Origin: a bacterium
GTDB lineage: Bacteria > Bacillota > Clostridia > Lachnospirales > Lachnospiraceae
Direction: 5' to 3'
DNA length: 64,000 bases
Assembly (NCBI GenBank): GCA_004562765.1
Contig: SFRL01000010.1
Span: 49,369-113,368 of the forward strand
This document shows positions 8,731 through 16,752 of this stretch, one piece after another. Within the stretch, counting starts at the first letter, position 1. Each line of letters starts with the position of its first letter. The position numbers were made by a program, and so were the translations under genes. Under the pieces are notes generated by a model, which saw nothing but the letters and a program-made list of their open reading frames with translations, did no database searches and was not told where the DNA came from.

Positions 8731-9432
8731 TTATTTAATATATTCCTGCAACAACGGAAAGTCATTACATAGGATCTCCGCTGCTGTTATTATATATTTA
8801 CGATGTCGTTCCAGAATTTTTCGGGGTACTTTGGTATTTTCTGTAATATTTTTTATCGGGAACAGCTTTGTATCACGCATCTTCTCTACCAGAGAAGGGT
8901 GTTCCTTTATGTAAGAGACTGCCTGAAAGCAGGCACTTTTTGTCTTGGCTGCTTTCGGAGAACAGCTTGTCAGATCCATAAAAGTGATGTCATAGGCAGC
9001 CAGAATCTCGTTCAAAGCCAGGATCTCATCGCGGATCGGATTCTCGTCACTGGTACTCGTGGCACGCACAATGTGCAGCTGGTAAGCGGAGTTGTCAGAA
9101 TCCTCATCCACGTTTCCCTCGAATACATAGGGTTCCATGGACTGCTCACTGGAGAAACGCGCCTGCGAGCGGATATAGTCGGTCAGCCTGCGCTCGATCA
9201 AAAGCCTTGCATAAGACTGAAAATTGCCTTTTTCCGCATCATAGGTATCCATTGCGTTGGAAAAGGCAATCAGAGCGATCGACCATTCGTCATCACTCTT
9301 GGTGATAAAGCGCTTGGTAAACCGGTTGGCACATCCAATAATGAACTTTTCATTCTTTGTAATAAAAGCGCTGCGCCCGTCCTCTGTTTTTACGGCCTCT
9401 AACGCTTCCTCCCCCATATTATTGGAAAACAT
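8731..9432 (-). CDS. sigI: RNA polymerase sigma factor SigI
   Basis: 233 residues. Region 2 is visible as DEWSIALIAFSNAMDTYDAEKGNFQSYARLLIERRLTDYIR-like text (about 48-88), the SigI pattern for -10 recognition, with a C-terminal basic helix region containing PRKILERHRKYIITAAEIL near the end. Its activity should be held by the membrane protein RsgI encoded next. In Bacillus SigI serves heat and wall stress; in cellulolytic clostridia it controls carbohydrate genes. A GGAG site precedes the ATG, and a sigma-A promoter is seen upstream. Confidence 0.9.
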   Translation of the reverse strand: MFSNNMGEEALEAVKTEDGRSAFITKNEKFIIGCANRFTKRFITKSDDEWSIALIAFSNAMDTYDAEKGNFQSYARLLIERRLTDYIRSQARFSSEQSMEPYVFEGNVDEDSDNSAYQLHIVRATSTSDENPIRDEILALNEILAAYDITFMDLTSCSPKAAKTKSACFQAVSYIKEHPSLVEKMRDTKLFPIKNITENTKVPRKILERHRKYIITAAEILCNDFPLLQEYIK

Positions 9433-9476
9433 AGATTCTCCTTAAAAATCGTTGTCTGAAAAAACGGTCAGTTCTG

Positions 9477-9504
9477 ACTATACCATGTTTGCAAAAAATG
9501 TCAA
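9477..9504 (-). promoter_or_regulatory. Sigma-A promoter of sigI-rsgI
   Basis: Read on the minus strand: TTGACA (9504-9499), 16-bp spacer, TATAGT (9482-9477). A short palindrome GTCAG-TT-CTGAC (9467-9478) overlaps the -10 and start region and might be an operator. Confidence 0.7.
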
Positions 9505-9553
9505 GTTTTCGCATGCGCTGATGCTTATTTGCTTGTACAGGTATGTCATCGCT

Positions 9554-9745
9554 CATGCGTCCATGCTTTGTATGACAGCACTCGACCGTCTGTTATGCTT
9601 GGCGGGTAAATCACGCGGGTGGCACAGAGCAAAAGCAAAATCAGCTTTTCTCTGGTGCCTGATACCTATCCAATTTACGCATTTTCCGCGCGAACCCGTC
9701 GCATAAACGACAGTCGAGTGCTATCATACAGCGGATGGACGCATG
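9554..9745 (+). repeat. Large hairpin element A (family of three)
   Basis: A 192-nt element whose ends pair in three perfect blocks: CATGCGTCCAT (9554-9564) with 9735-9745, TGTATGA (9569-9575) with 9724-9730, and AGCACTCGAC (9577-9586) with 9713-9722. Inside is a core of about 120 nt shared with elements B and C: TTATGC pairing with GCATAA, CGGGT-AAA-TCACGCGG opposite CCGCGCGAACCCG, and an inner hairpin CAGAG...AAAAGC with GCTTTT...CTCTG. No reading frame with a ribosome binding site is seen. Identity unknown: structured RNA or mobile hairpin. Confidence 0.85.
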
Positions 9746-9757
9746 CACTTTTTAACT

Positions 9758-9946
9758 GTGCACCAAGAGTATCAGCAGAACTTTGAGCAGTCATTTATGC
9801 GACGGGTTCGCGCGGAGGATATGTATATTAGCCAATCATCAGGCAGCAGAGACAAGCAGGTTTTGCTTGGACTCTGTGCCCTTCGCGCGATTTACCCGGC
9901 AAGCATAACAGGCTGATCAAAGCTCTGCTGATACTTTAAGGTGCAC
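9758..9946 (-). repeat. Large hairpin element B (family of three), inverted to A
   Basis: 189 nt carrying the same core as element A on the opposite strand. The ends pair as GTGCACC (9758-9764) with GGTGCAC (9940-9946), AGTATCAGCAGA (9768-9779) with TCTGCTGATACT (9924-9935), and CTTTGA (9781-9786) with TCAAAG (9917-9922). These arms share no sequence with those of A or C. In the core, the helix that is TCACGCGG/CCGCGTGA in C is TCGCGCG/CGCGCGA here, a compensated change. Only 12 bases separate it from A. Confidence 0.85.
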
Positions 9947-10061
9947 AAATTCAAAAGAAAAAAGGTTGTCGACTTCCGAGCGATGTGGTAGGCTATATAG
10001 AAGATTAGAAAATGGGGTAACTGGAACATTTTAATAAGGCAAGAGGACGAGAATTGCGGCT

Positions 10062-11378
10062 ATGGAGAAAGAAAAGAATGCGAAGCAGAGCATTTGCCCG
10101 GTGGCAAAAAAATGCGGCGGCTGTCAGTTTCAGGGAATTCCTTATGAAAAACAGCTGGAAAAGAAGCGGCAGCTTGTAAAGCAGTGTGTGGGTGATGTGC
10201 GTGTGCTGACGCCGATCGGAATGGCGAAGCCGGAGCATTACCGCAACAAGGTGCACGCGGCATTCGGCAGGGACAGAAAGGGAAATGTGATCTGCGGTGT
10301 CTATGAGAGCGGAACACACCGTATCGTTCCGGTGGAGGGCTGTATGATCGAGGATGAGCGGGCAGACGCGATCATTGCCACGATCCGCGGACTGTTAAAG
10401 TCTTTTCGGATCAAAACTTACGATGAGGACAGCGGCTACGGGCTGCTCCGCCATGTAATGGTGCGCACGGCGCACGCCACAGGAGAGATTCTGGTGGTGC
10501 TTGTACTGGCTTCACCGATCCTGCCGGCGAAAAACAATTTTGTAAAAGCACTGCGGGCGGCGCACCCGGAGATCACGTCAATCGTGCTCAACGTGAACGA
10601 CCGGCACACCAGCATGGTACTCGGAGAGAGAAATATCCTATTATATGGAAAGGGGTATATCGAGGACGAACTGTGCGGCAATCGTTACCGGATCTCGCCG
10701 AATTCTTTTTATCAGGTCAATGCGGTGCAGACCAAAGTGCTTTATGAAAAAGCCATGGAATATGCCCGGTTGACAGGCAAGGAAACGGTCATTGATGCAT
10801 ATTGTGGTATCGGTACGATCGGAATGACAGCGGCCGCCCATGCAAAGCAGGTGATCGGCGTGGAACTGAACCCGTCGGCGGTCAGGGACGCGATCGCCAA
10901 CGCCAGACGAAATGAATGTAAAAATATTACTTTCTATAATGAAGATGCCGGAGAATATATGCGAAGGCTCGCGGCAGCACCCGCCGGTGAGCGTGTGAGC
11001 GTAGATGTAGTATTTATGGATCCGCCCAGGAGCGGCAGCAGTGAAGCCTTTTTGGAGGCAGTGTCACTTCTGGCACCGAAGCGGGTCGTATATATTTCCT
11101 GCGATCCGCATACGCTTGGCAGGGATCTGGATTATATGAGAAAACATGGCTACAGACCGATCGAATGTCAGCCGGTAGATATGTTTCCCTACACGGATGA
11201 CATCGAAAATGTAGTTTTATTAGAGAGGACAGCGAATAGAAATGAATCAAAAAGAAAATCAGCTGCTGCTGAATCAGGCAATCGAGGATATCAAAAAGAA
11301 TTACGGAAAGTACGAGCTGCTGCGGGCAGTCGAAGACCGAAGGCTTCCAAACCGCAATCAGGTAAAAGAGCTCATTAA
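10062..11378 (+). CDS. rlmD: 23S rRNA (uracil-C5)-methyltransferase, RlmD/TrmA family
   Basis: 438 residues. Near the N-terminus CPVAKKCGGC (about 12-21) supplies cysteines for the 4Fe-4S cluster. The methyltransferase domain has the SAM motif VIDAYCGIGTIG (about 242), the VVFMDPPRSG motif and the catalytic cysteine in YISCDPHTL (about 347). It methylates a uridine in 23S rRNA or tRNA using SAM. The family normally ends soon after the ENVVLLER motif (about residue 391), but this frame runs 45 more residues, ending in basic, low-complexity sequence that overlaps cysE by 137 bases. This looks like loss of the original stop, or a sequence error. Confidence 0.88.
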   Translation: MEKEKNAKQSICPVAKKCGGCQFQGIPYEKQLEKKRQLVKQCVGDVRVLTPIGMAKPEHYRNKVHAAFGRDRKGNVICGVYESGTHRIVPVEGCMIEDERADAIIATIRGLLKSFRIKTYDEDSGYGLLRHVMVRTAHATGEILVVLVLASPILPAKNNFVKALRAAHPEITSIVLNVNDRHTSMVLGERNILLYGKGYIEDELCGNRYRISPNSFYQVNAVQTKVLYEKAMEYARLTGKETVIDAYCGIGTIGMTAAAHAKQVIGVELNPSAVRDAIANARRNECKNITFYNEDAGEYMRRLAAAPAGERVSVDVVFMDPPRSGSSEAFLEAVSLLAPKRVVYISCDPHTLGRDLDYMRKHGYRPIECQPVDMFPYTDDIENVVLLERTANRNESKRKSAAAESGNRGYQKELRKVRAAAGSRRPKASKPQSGKRAH

Positions 11379-12132
11379 GGAACTGAGATGTGTGATGTTT
11401 GCAGGTTATATGGAACAGGAGGATTGTCTGCAGAGTAATCTGGATGATTATGTTGCATATAAATGCAGCAGTGCGATCCATATGCTGCGTGAGCTGATCG
11501 TAACTGCGTTGGAGTGTGCGGATCATAAGCAGAGTGTGCATGAGGAGGTGCTCCGCCGGGCAGAGGATATCAGCTGCCGGTTTGCGGCGCGCATACCGGC
11601 ATTGCAGGAACTGCTGCTGAAGGATGTGCAGGCAGGTTTTGACGGAGATCCGGCGGCAAAGAGCAAGGAGGAGATCATCTTCTGCTATCCCGGATTTTTT
11701 GCGATCTTTGTGTATCGCCTTGCCCACGAGCTGTATATGAGCGATGTACCGTACATTCCCCGCATGATGACGGAGTATGCACACTCGGGCACCGGAATTG
11801 ATATTAACCCCGGAGCAACGATCGGTGAGTATTTCTTTATCGACCACGGAACCGGTGTCGTGATCGGTGAGACGACGGAGATCGGCAATAATGTGAAGCT
11901 GTATCAGGGTGTGACACTCGGTGCGCTCTCCACGAGGAAGGGTCAGATGTTATCGAATGTCAAGAGACATCCGACCATTGGAAATAATGTGACTGTTTAC
12001 TCCAACGCGAGTATTCTCGGCGGAGAGACGGTGGTGGGTGATAACTCCACCATTGGTGGCGGGGCTTTCATCACCTCGTCCGTGCCGGAAAATACCCGCG
12101 TTCAGGTGGGTCCGACAGATCTTGGTAATTAG
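11242..12132 (+). CDS. cysE: Serine O-acetyltransferase (long EpsC type)
   Basis: 296 residues. An alpha-helical N-terminal part (about 1-175) is followed by a left-handed beta-helix of hexapeptide repeats (GTGIDINPGATIGEYFFIDHGT..., VVIGETTEIGNNVKLYQGVTLGA). The active-site histidine is in IDHGTG. The enzyme makes O-acetylserine from serine and acetyl-CoA, committing serine to cysteine. The long N-terminal domain matches the EpsC-like SATs of Firmicutes and Bacteroidetes. Its start lies inside the rlmD frame and its stop overlaps by 4 bases the stop of the convergent gene at 12129. Confidence 0.92.
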   Translation: MNQKENQLLLNQAIEDIKKNYGKYELLRAVEDRRLPNRNQVKELIKELRCVMFAGYMEQEDCLQSNLDDYVAYKCSSAIHMLRELIVTALECADHKQSVHEEVLRRAEDISCRFAARIPALQELLLKDVQAGFDGDPAAKSKEEIIFCYPGFFAIFVYRLAHELYMSDVPYIPRMMTEYAHSGTGIDINPGATIGEYFFIDHGTGVVIGETTEIGNNVKLYQGVTLGALSTRKGQMLSNVKRHPTIGNNVTVYSNASILGGETVVGDNSTIGGGAFITSSVPENTRVQVGPTDLGN

Positions 12133-12938
12133 GCAGATTTTGCTTTTGGCTGTTTGACTGTTACTTTACAGGTACGACTGACACCATCCACCTTCACTGT
12201 GATAGTGGCAGTCCCCTTCTTCCGGGCAATGATCAGCCCGCTTTCATCCACGCTCGCGACAGCGGACGAGGAAGAACGGAAGGTAAGCGGCCTGTTCGAG
12301 GAACAGCTTGTCACGAGTTGAAAGCTCTCCTCCGGATAGAGGCTGATGCTGGAACGGTTCAGCGAAAGGGAAGGCTTTTTTACTGTAACCTGGCATTTGG
12401 CACTGACACCGTCTGCGGTGGCGCGAATGATCGCGCTGCCGCATTTTTTAGCGGTCAGGATGCCCTCCTCGTCCACGGAGACGATAGCAGAGGACGAAGA
12501 TTTCCAACGGACATCATGACCGGTGGAGACGGTTGCGGAAAGCTTTGCACTCTCGCCGTTTTCCAGTGTGATCCTGCTTTCGCTGATCGTCACGATGGAT
12601 TTTTCCACGGTCACACGGCAGGATGCCTCCGCCCGCCGGATCTTTGCGGTGATCGTGCAGGTGCCGGATTTTTTGCCGGTGACAACGCCGTAGGTGTTCA
12701 CACTCGCAATGGAAGAACTGCTGCTTTTAAAGGTAGGCAGGCTGCCGTTTGAGGTGAAAGCGACCAGCAGAAACTGTCCGTCAATGGGAATGGACTGACG
12801 ATAGCTTGAGAGTACGATAAAGGGGAGTGAGTCGCTCGTGGCGGCATTTGTGATATTGGTCTGCGGCAGCACCAGTGTGCATGCCAAAAGAACTGTCAGC
12901 AGAAACTGACGGATATGATGATTGAAACGAAAGGTCAT
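12129..12938 (-). CDS. Secreted protein with bacterial Ig-like (BIG2) repeats
   Basis: 269 residues: a signal peptide (about 1-33, hydrophobic core LLTVLLACTLVL, cleavage near TNA-AT) and then three tandem Ig-like domains of ~75-80 residues. Each domain ends with the BIG2 pattern S-S-S-S-A-I-A/V-S-V-(D/N)-G-(I/V)-A-K-K-G-A-I-I-T, and then VTV. Such proteins are exported, often as surface adhesion or carbohydrate-interaction modules. No sortase or lipid anchor is visible, so it is probably released or held non-covalently. It is convergent with cysE, with a 4-base tail overlap. Confidence 0.87.
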   Translation of the reverse strand: MTFRFNHHIRQFLLTVLLACTLVLPQTNITNAATSDSLPFIVLSSYRQSIPIDGQFLLVAFTSNGSLPTFKSSSSSIASVNTYGVVTGKKSGTCTITAKIRRAEASCRVTVEKSIVTISESRITLENGESAKLSATVSTGHDVRWKSSSSAIVSVDEEGILTAKKCGSAIIRATADGVSAKCQVTVKKPSLSLNRSSISLYPEESFQLVTSCSSNRPLTFRSSSSAVASVDESGLIIARKKGTATITVKVDGVSRTCKVTVKQPKAKSA

Positions 12939-13096
12939 AGAAATTCCTCCTTGAAACAGATAGATGAGGAATCTGTCGGACTCTGTACCAAGAATAACAC
13001 CTCAGGGCGGGAAAGTAAATTGGGAAAAGTGCCGAAGTGAAAATGTCAACAGTGTACAAACTGCACAAAGAAAGATAACTGCGAGGAGAAAATAAA

Positions 13097-13126
13097 TTGG
13101 ACTTTTTATGAATTTTGGTGTATCCT
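13097..13126 (+). promoter_or_regulatory. Candidate promoter for the 13151-14401 gene group
   Basis: TTGGAC (13097-13102), 18-bp spacer, TATCCT (13121-13126), with the first ATG 25 bases further on. The boxes are only moderately close to consensus. Confidence 0.4.
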
Positions 13127-13150
13127 ATTGTACATAAACGGGGTGAAGAC

Positions 13151-13381
13151 ATGAGGGAAATGGAGTTCAAAATGGAGCGCACCGGGCTGGTGAAGGAGGG
13201 CGAGGTTCTGCCGGTCACCGAAGGAAAGCTTCCGAATTCATATTATTATACGCTCGGCAATGCGTATGCGATGTCGGCGAACTATACATTTCGTGAGCGT
13301 CTGACCAGCAGGGAAGGCACTGTAAAAGAGATCAAGGAAACACCGAAGGGCTTTTTCGTCACGGTACAGTTTGACGAATAG
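13151..13381 (+). CDS. Conserved small protein of unknown function
   Basis: 76 residues, no membrane segment or signal. The predicted chain is mixed beta-rich, ending in the pattern GTVKEIKETPKGFFVTVQFDE, as in small all-beta folds. The start at 13151 is taken because GGGGTGAAG lies 4 bases upstream; an upstream start at 13115 has no site. It is followed by yjbQ 26 bases later in the same direction. I do not recognise a named family. Confidence 0.65.
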   Translation: MREMEFKMERTGLVKEGEVLPVTEGKLPNSYYYTLGNAYAMSANYTFRERLTSREGTVKEIKETPKGFFVTVQFDE

Positions 13382-13407
13382 CAGTCCGGTCCGAGGAGTT
13401 TACAAAA

Positions 13408-13818
13408 ATGGGAGCACTCTATACGTTATACATACAGACAGAAGGACATATACAGATGCTGGATATCACCGGAGAGGTGCAGCGGCTGGTGAGCGAGTGC
13501 GGGATCAGCTCCGGTATCTGCGTGCTTTTTCTGCCGCATACGACAGCAGGACTGCTGATCTCGGAAAACCGTGATCCCTATCTGGCGGTGGATTTTACAA
13601 AGGCGATCCATGCGCTGACCGGCAGGGAAGAGGAATACCGCAATCTGGAGGGAAACTTTGCGGCGCACCTGAGTTCTGCGCTGACCGGCGTTTCTCTGAC
13701 GGTTCCGGTTGAGGATGGCAGGCTGGCGCTGGGCGCATGGCAGAGCATTTATCTGATGGAATTTGATGGAAGCAGAAAGCGCAAAGTGCGTGTCAAATTT
13801 ATGGATGACGATGTGTAA
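13408..13818 (+). CDS. YjbQ family protein (UPF0047)
   Basis: 136 residues, the normal length of this family. The family motifs LFLPHTTAGLLISENRDP (about 34-51) and EGNFAAHLSSALTG (about 80-93), and the C-terminal WQSIYLMEFDG, are intact; the histidines are the conserved likely metal or active-site residues. Some members complement thiamine phosphate synthase weakly, hence the label secondary thiamin-phosphate synthase, but the true role is unsettled. It lies 10 bases before the TetR gene. Confidence 0.85.
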   Translation: MGALYTLYIQTEGHIQMLDITGEVQRLVSECGISSGICVLFLPHTTAGLLISENRDPYLAVDFTKAIHALTGREEEYRNLEGNFAAHLSSALTGVSLTVPVEDGRLALGAWQSIYLMEFDGSRKRKVRVKFMDDDV

Positions 13819-13828
13819 GGTTTAGTAT

Positions 13829-14401
13829 ATGGTAAATCAGAGCAGAAATAACAACACGACGGATCAGATCCTGGCAGACAGCCTGAAAGCACTGGTTTTG
13901 CAGAAACCGGTGGAAAAGATCACGATCAAGGAGATCACCGATAAAGCAGGTGTGATCCGTCCGACATTCTACAATCATTTTCAGGATAAATATGAGCTGT
14001 TGGAGTGGATCATCCGGGAGGAGATCCTGGCACCGGCGCATCCGCTGATCCGCAACGGCCTGACGAATCAGGCAGTGCTGCTGGTCTTTACGAGCCTGCT
14101 GCGCGAGAAAGAGTTTTACAGCCGGCTGAGCCGCATGGACGGTCCGATCACCTTTGAGGATCTGGTGGTCAAGTGTATCAAGGAGATGCTGGTGGAGATC
14201 TTCGCGGAGCGTTCGCGCAACAAAAACGGGCGGTTTCCGTGGATGACGGTTGATATGCTGGCAGAGTATTATGCGCGGTCCATGTGCTTTGAGGTCAAGG
14301 TGTGGATCCGGAAGGGCATGACGGTTCCTGCGCAGGAGATGGCAGATGTGTACGAGTACCTGATGACGCACTCGATGGAGCAGGCGATCGGGGAAGTGTG
14401 A
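13829..14401 (+). CDS. TetR/AcrR family transcriptional regulator
   Basis: 190 residues. The N-terminal helix-turn-helix reads ITIKEITDKAGVIRPTFYNHFQDKYELL (about 31-58), the TetR signature. The C-terminal half resembles the DhaS/TetR_C_7 type, with a hydrophobic dimer and ligand region. It is followed by an MMPL exporter and its partner, so it probably represses that pair in response to a lipid or toxic compound. This is inferred from position. Confidence 0.87.
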   Translation: MVNQSRNNNTTDQILADSLKALVLQKPVEKITIKEITDKAGVIRPTFYNHFQDKYELLEWIIREEILAPAHPLIRNGLTNQAVLLVFTSLLREKEFYSRLSRMDGPITFEDLVVKCIKEMLVEIFAERSRNKNGRFPWMTVDMLAEYYARSMCFEVKVWIRKGMTVPAQEMADVYEYLMTHSMEQAIGEV

Positions 14402-14520
14402 CAGGTACAGCGATCGACCGGAACACCTGTGTCGGGCAACGATGCCTGAAATATACAAACATCCGGAAATGTATAACATTCATAACAAACCAAAAAAAGT
14501 GTATAGCTGACAGTGACAGC

Positions 14521-14561
14521 AAAAAAGGATTGAATATGGAAGCATTCAATTCTTTTTTTTA
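14521..14561 (+). terminator. Terminator between the TetR gene and the MMPL gene
   Basis: GGATTGAAT (14527-14535) pairs with ATTCAATTC (14544-14552), followed by eight Ts. The MMPL gene therefore needs its own promoter or readthrough. Confidence 0.75.
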
Positions 14562-14581
14562 TACTCTTTTTCAGATGAAAC

Positions 14582-14599
14582 ACCGGATATGTGTCCGGT
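14582..14599 (+). promoter_or_regulatory. Inverted repeat before the MMPL gene
   Basis: ACCGGA (14582-14587) and TCCGGT (14594-14599) form a perfect 6-bp dyad with a 6-base centre, 25 bases before the MMPL start. A TetR operator is possible; an RNA hairpin near the ribosome binding site is the alternative. Confidence 0.35.
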
Positions 14600-14624
14600 A
14601 AAAAAGAAAGGGTGAATATCTATT

Positions 14625-16703
14625 ATGAAAAGATTTGGAAAGGGAGTTGTAAAGTGCAGGGTATTGATCCTGATCTTATCCGTGGTACTTTTGGTTCCCT
14701 CAGCAATCGGTTATTTTAACACGAGAGTCAACTACGATATCCTCTCCTACCTTCCTGATGAGATCGAGACGATGAAAGGTCAGGAGATCCTGAAGGATGA
14801 TTTTGGGATCGGCGCATTTTCGCTATGCGTGGTAGAGGGTATGGAGGACAAGGATGTCTGTGCACTGGAAGATAAGATCGAGGACATCCCCCATGTAAAA
14901 AAGGTGGTCTGGTATGACACGATCGCGGATCTGTCTCTTCCGATGGAGGTGCTTCCGGATGACATCTACAAGATCTTTAACAACGATGACTCCGATTCCA
15001 CACTGCTTGCGGTGCTGTATGATACCGGAATGTCAGAGGATGAAACAATGGATGCGGTAAAGGAGATCCGAAAGCTTGCGGAGGGACAGTGCTTTGTCAG
15101 CGGCATGTCAGCAGTCATCACTGATATCAAAGAGCTGTCAGACCGGGAGGTACCGATCTATGTGATCATCGCCGTGGTCCTTGCGATCGTTGTTTTGTCA
15201 TTGACAATGGATTCGGCGATCGTTCCGGTATTTTTCCTTCTGAGTATTGGAATGGCGATCATTTACAATCTGGGAACAAACATGATCAAAGGAGAGATCT
15301 CTTATGTGACGCAGGCCCTGGCGGCAGTACTCCAGCTCGGTGTCACCATGGACTACTCCATTTTCCTGTGGCACAGCTATGAGGATGAGTGCACAAGGAC
15401 GGATGACCACAAAGAGGCGATGGCAACTGCGATCGCAGGCACGATCACTTCCGTTGTGGGAAGCTCTGTTACGACAGTTGCCGGATTCGTTGCGCTGTGT
15501 TTTATGAGCTTCACACTGGGCATGGATCTGGGAATCGTTATGGCAAAGGGCGTTGTATTCGGCGTGATCGGATGTGTCACCATTCTGCCGTCTATGATCC
15601 TTGTATTTGATAAAGCGGTACAGAAGACAAAACACCGCCCGATCCTGCCGGATCTGGGACGGATCGCCGGATGGATCACCAGACATTACAAATGGTTTGT
15701 GGCAGCATTTATCCTGATCCTGTTTCCTGCGATCTATGGTTACACACATACGGATGTATATTATGATCTGGCAGGCACACTGCCAAAGGATCTGCCCAGT
15801 ATCGTGGCAAATCAGAAGCTGGAAGACAATTTTGACATGAATGCCACACATATTTACCTTGTGGACAGTTCACTTCCCGCCAAGGATGTGGCGCGCATGA
15901 TCGACGAGGTCAATGAAGTGGATGGCGTCAAGGCAACGATCGGTCTGGAAGCGATCCTGGGCGCCGGTTTCCCGAAGGAAATGCTGCCCGCTGACTTGCT
16001 TTCTGTGGTGCAGAACAATGAGTATGAGCTTTTGATGGTGAGCTCCGAATACGCGGTGGCTTCCGACGAGGTCAATGCCCAGTGCGAAAAACTGGATCAG
16101 ATCCTGGATAAATATGATACAAAGGGCATGCTGATCGGTGAAGCGCCTTGTACCAAGGATCTGATCAACATTACGGATGAGGATTTCAAGCGTGTGAGCG
16201 CCGTATCTATTTTGGCGATCTTTGCGATCATCCTTCTCGTATTCAAGTCCATCAGCCTTCCGATCATTCTGGTGGCAGTCATTGAGTTTGCGATCTTTAT
16301 CAACATGGGTATTCCGGCGTACACGGGAACGGTGCTTCCGTTTATCGCGTCGATCGTCATCGGAACGATCCAGCTGGGGGCGACCGTGGATTATGCGATC
16401 CTGATGACAAATAAATATAAACTGGCGCGTTATAACGGATATGAGAAAAAAGAGGCGATCACGCAGGCGCTGCAGGGATCCATCCAATCCATCATCGTCA
16501 GTGCGCTAAGCTTTTTCTCGGCAACATTCGGAGTTGGCGTTTACTCAAATATTGATATGATTAGCTCACTTTGTATTCTGATGTCACGGGGCGCGATCAT
16601 CAGTATGTTTGTAGTGATCTTTATTTTGCCGTCCATGTTCATGATCTTCGACAAAGCGATCGTAAAGACAAGCGTGGACTTCCGCAGACGTGAGGGTAAG
16701 TAA
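14625..16703 (+). CDS. MMPL/RND family transporter
   Basis: 692 residues in two halves, each with one membrane helix, an extracytoplasmic domain of ~140 residues and then a block of five helices, the classic RND layout. The first extracellular domain begins TRVNYDILSYLPDE, the second TDVYYDLAGTLPKDLPS, as in Gram-positive MMPL proteins. A TMDYSIFLWHSYEDE segment in the first half and ATVDYAILMTNKYK in the second carry the conserved membrane aspartates for proton coupling. It likely exports lipids or hydrophobic toxins. The gene at 16753 follows in the same operon. Confidence 0.9.
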   Translation: MKRFGKGVVKCRVLILILSVVLLVPSAIGYFNTRVNYDILSYLPDEIETMKGQEILKDDFGIGAFSLCVVEGMEDKDVCALEDKIEDIPHVKKVVWYDTIADLSLPMEVLPDDIYKIFNNDDSDSTLLAVLYDTGMSEDETMDAVKEIRKLAEGQCFVSGMSAVITDIKELSDREVPIYVIIAVVLAIVVLSLTMDSAIVPVFFLLSIGMAIIYNLGTNMIKGEISYVTQALAAVLQLGVTMDYSIFLWHSYEDECTRTDDHKEAMATAIAGTITSVVGSSVTTVAGFVALCFMSFTLGMDLGIVMAKGVVFGVIGCVTILPSMILVFDKAVQKTKHRPILPDLGRIAGWITRHYKWFVAAFILILFPAIYGYTHTDVYYDLAGTLPKDLPSIVANQKLEDNFDMNATHIYLVDSSLPAKDVARMIDEVNEVDGVKATIGLEAILGAGFPKEMLPADLLSVVQNNEYELLMVSSEYAVASDEVNAQCEKLDQILDKYDTKGMLIGEAPCTKDLINITDEDFKRVSAVSILAIFAIILLVFKSISLPIILVAVIEFAIFINMGIPAYTGTVLPFIASIVIGTIQLGATVDYAILMTNKYKLARYNGYEKKEAITQALQGSIQSIIVSALSFFSATFGVGVYSNIDMISSLCILMSRGAIISMFVVIFILPSMFMIFDKAIVKTSVDFRRREGK

Positions 16704-16752
16704 ATCTGGCACAGTTAAAATTAAATTGAGGACAAAACAGGAGGTTCCTATC

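Noticed and set aside
9452..9706. Open frame of 84 codons in the hairpin element region
   Set aside because: No ribosome binding site, arms and core of element A explain the sequence, and the other copies do not keep the frame.
9554..9946. CRISPR array, group II intron or IS end as explanation of the hairpin elements
   Set aside because: No short regular repeats with spacers, no reverse transcriptase or transposase nearby, and the outer arms are not conserved among copies.
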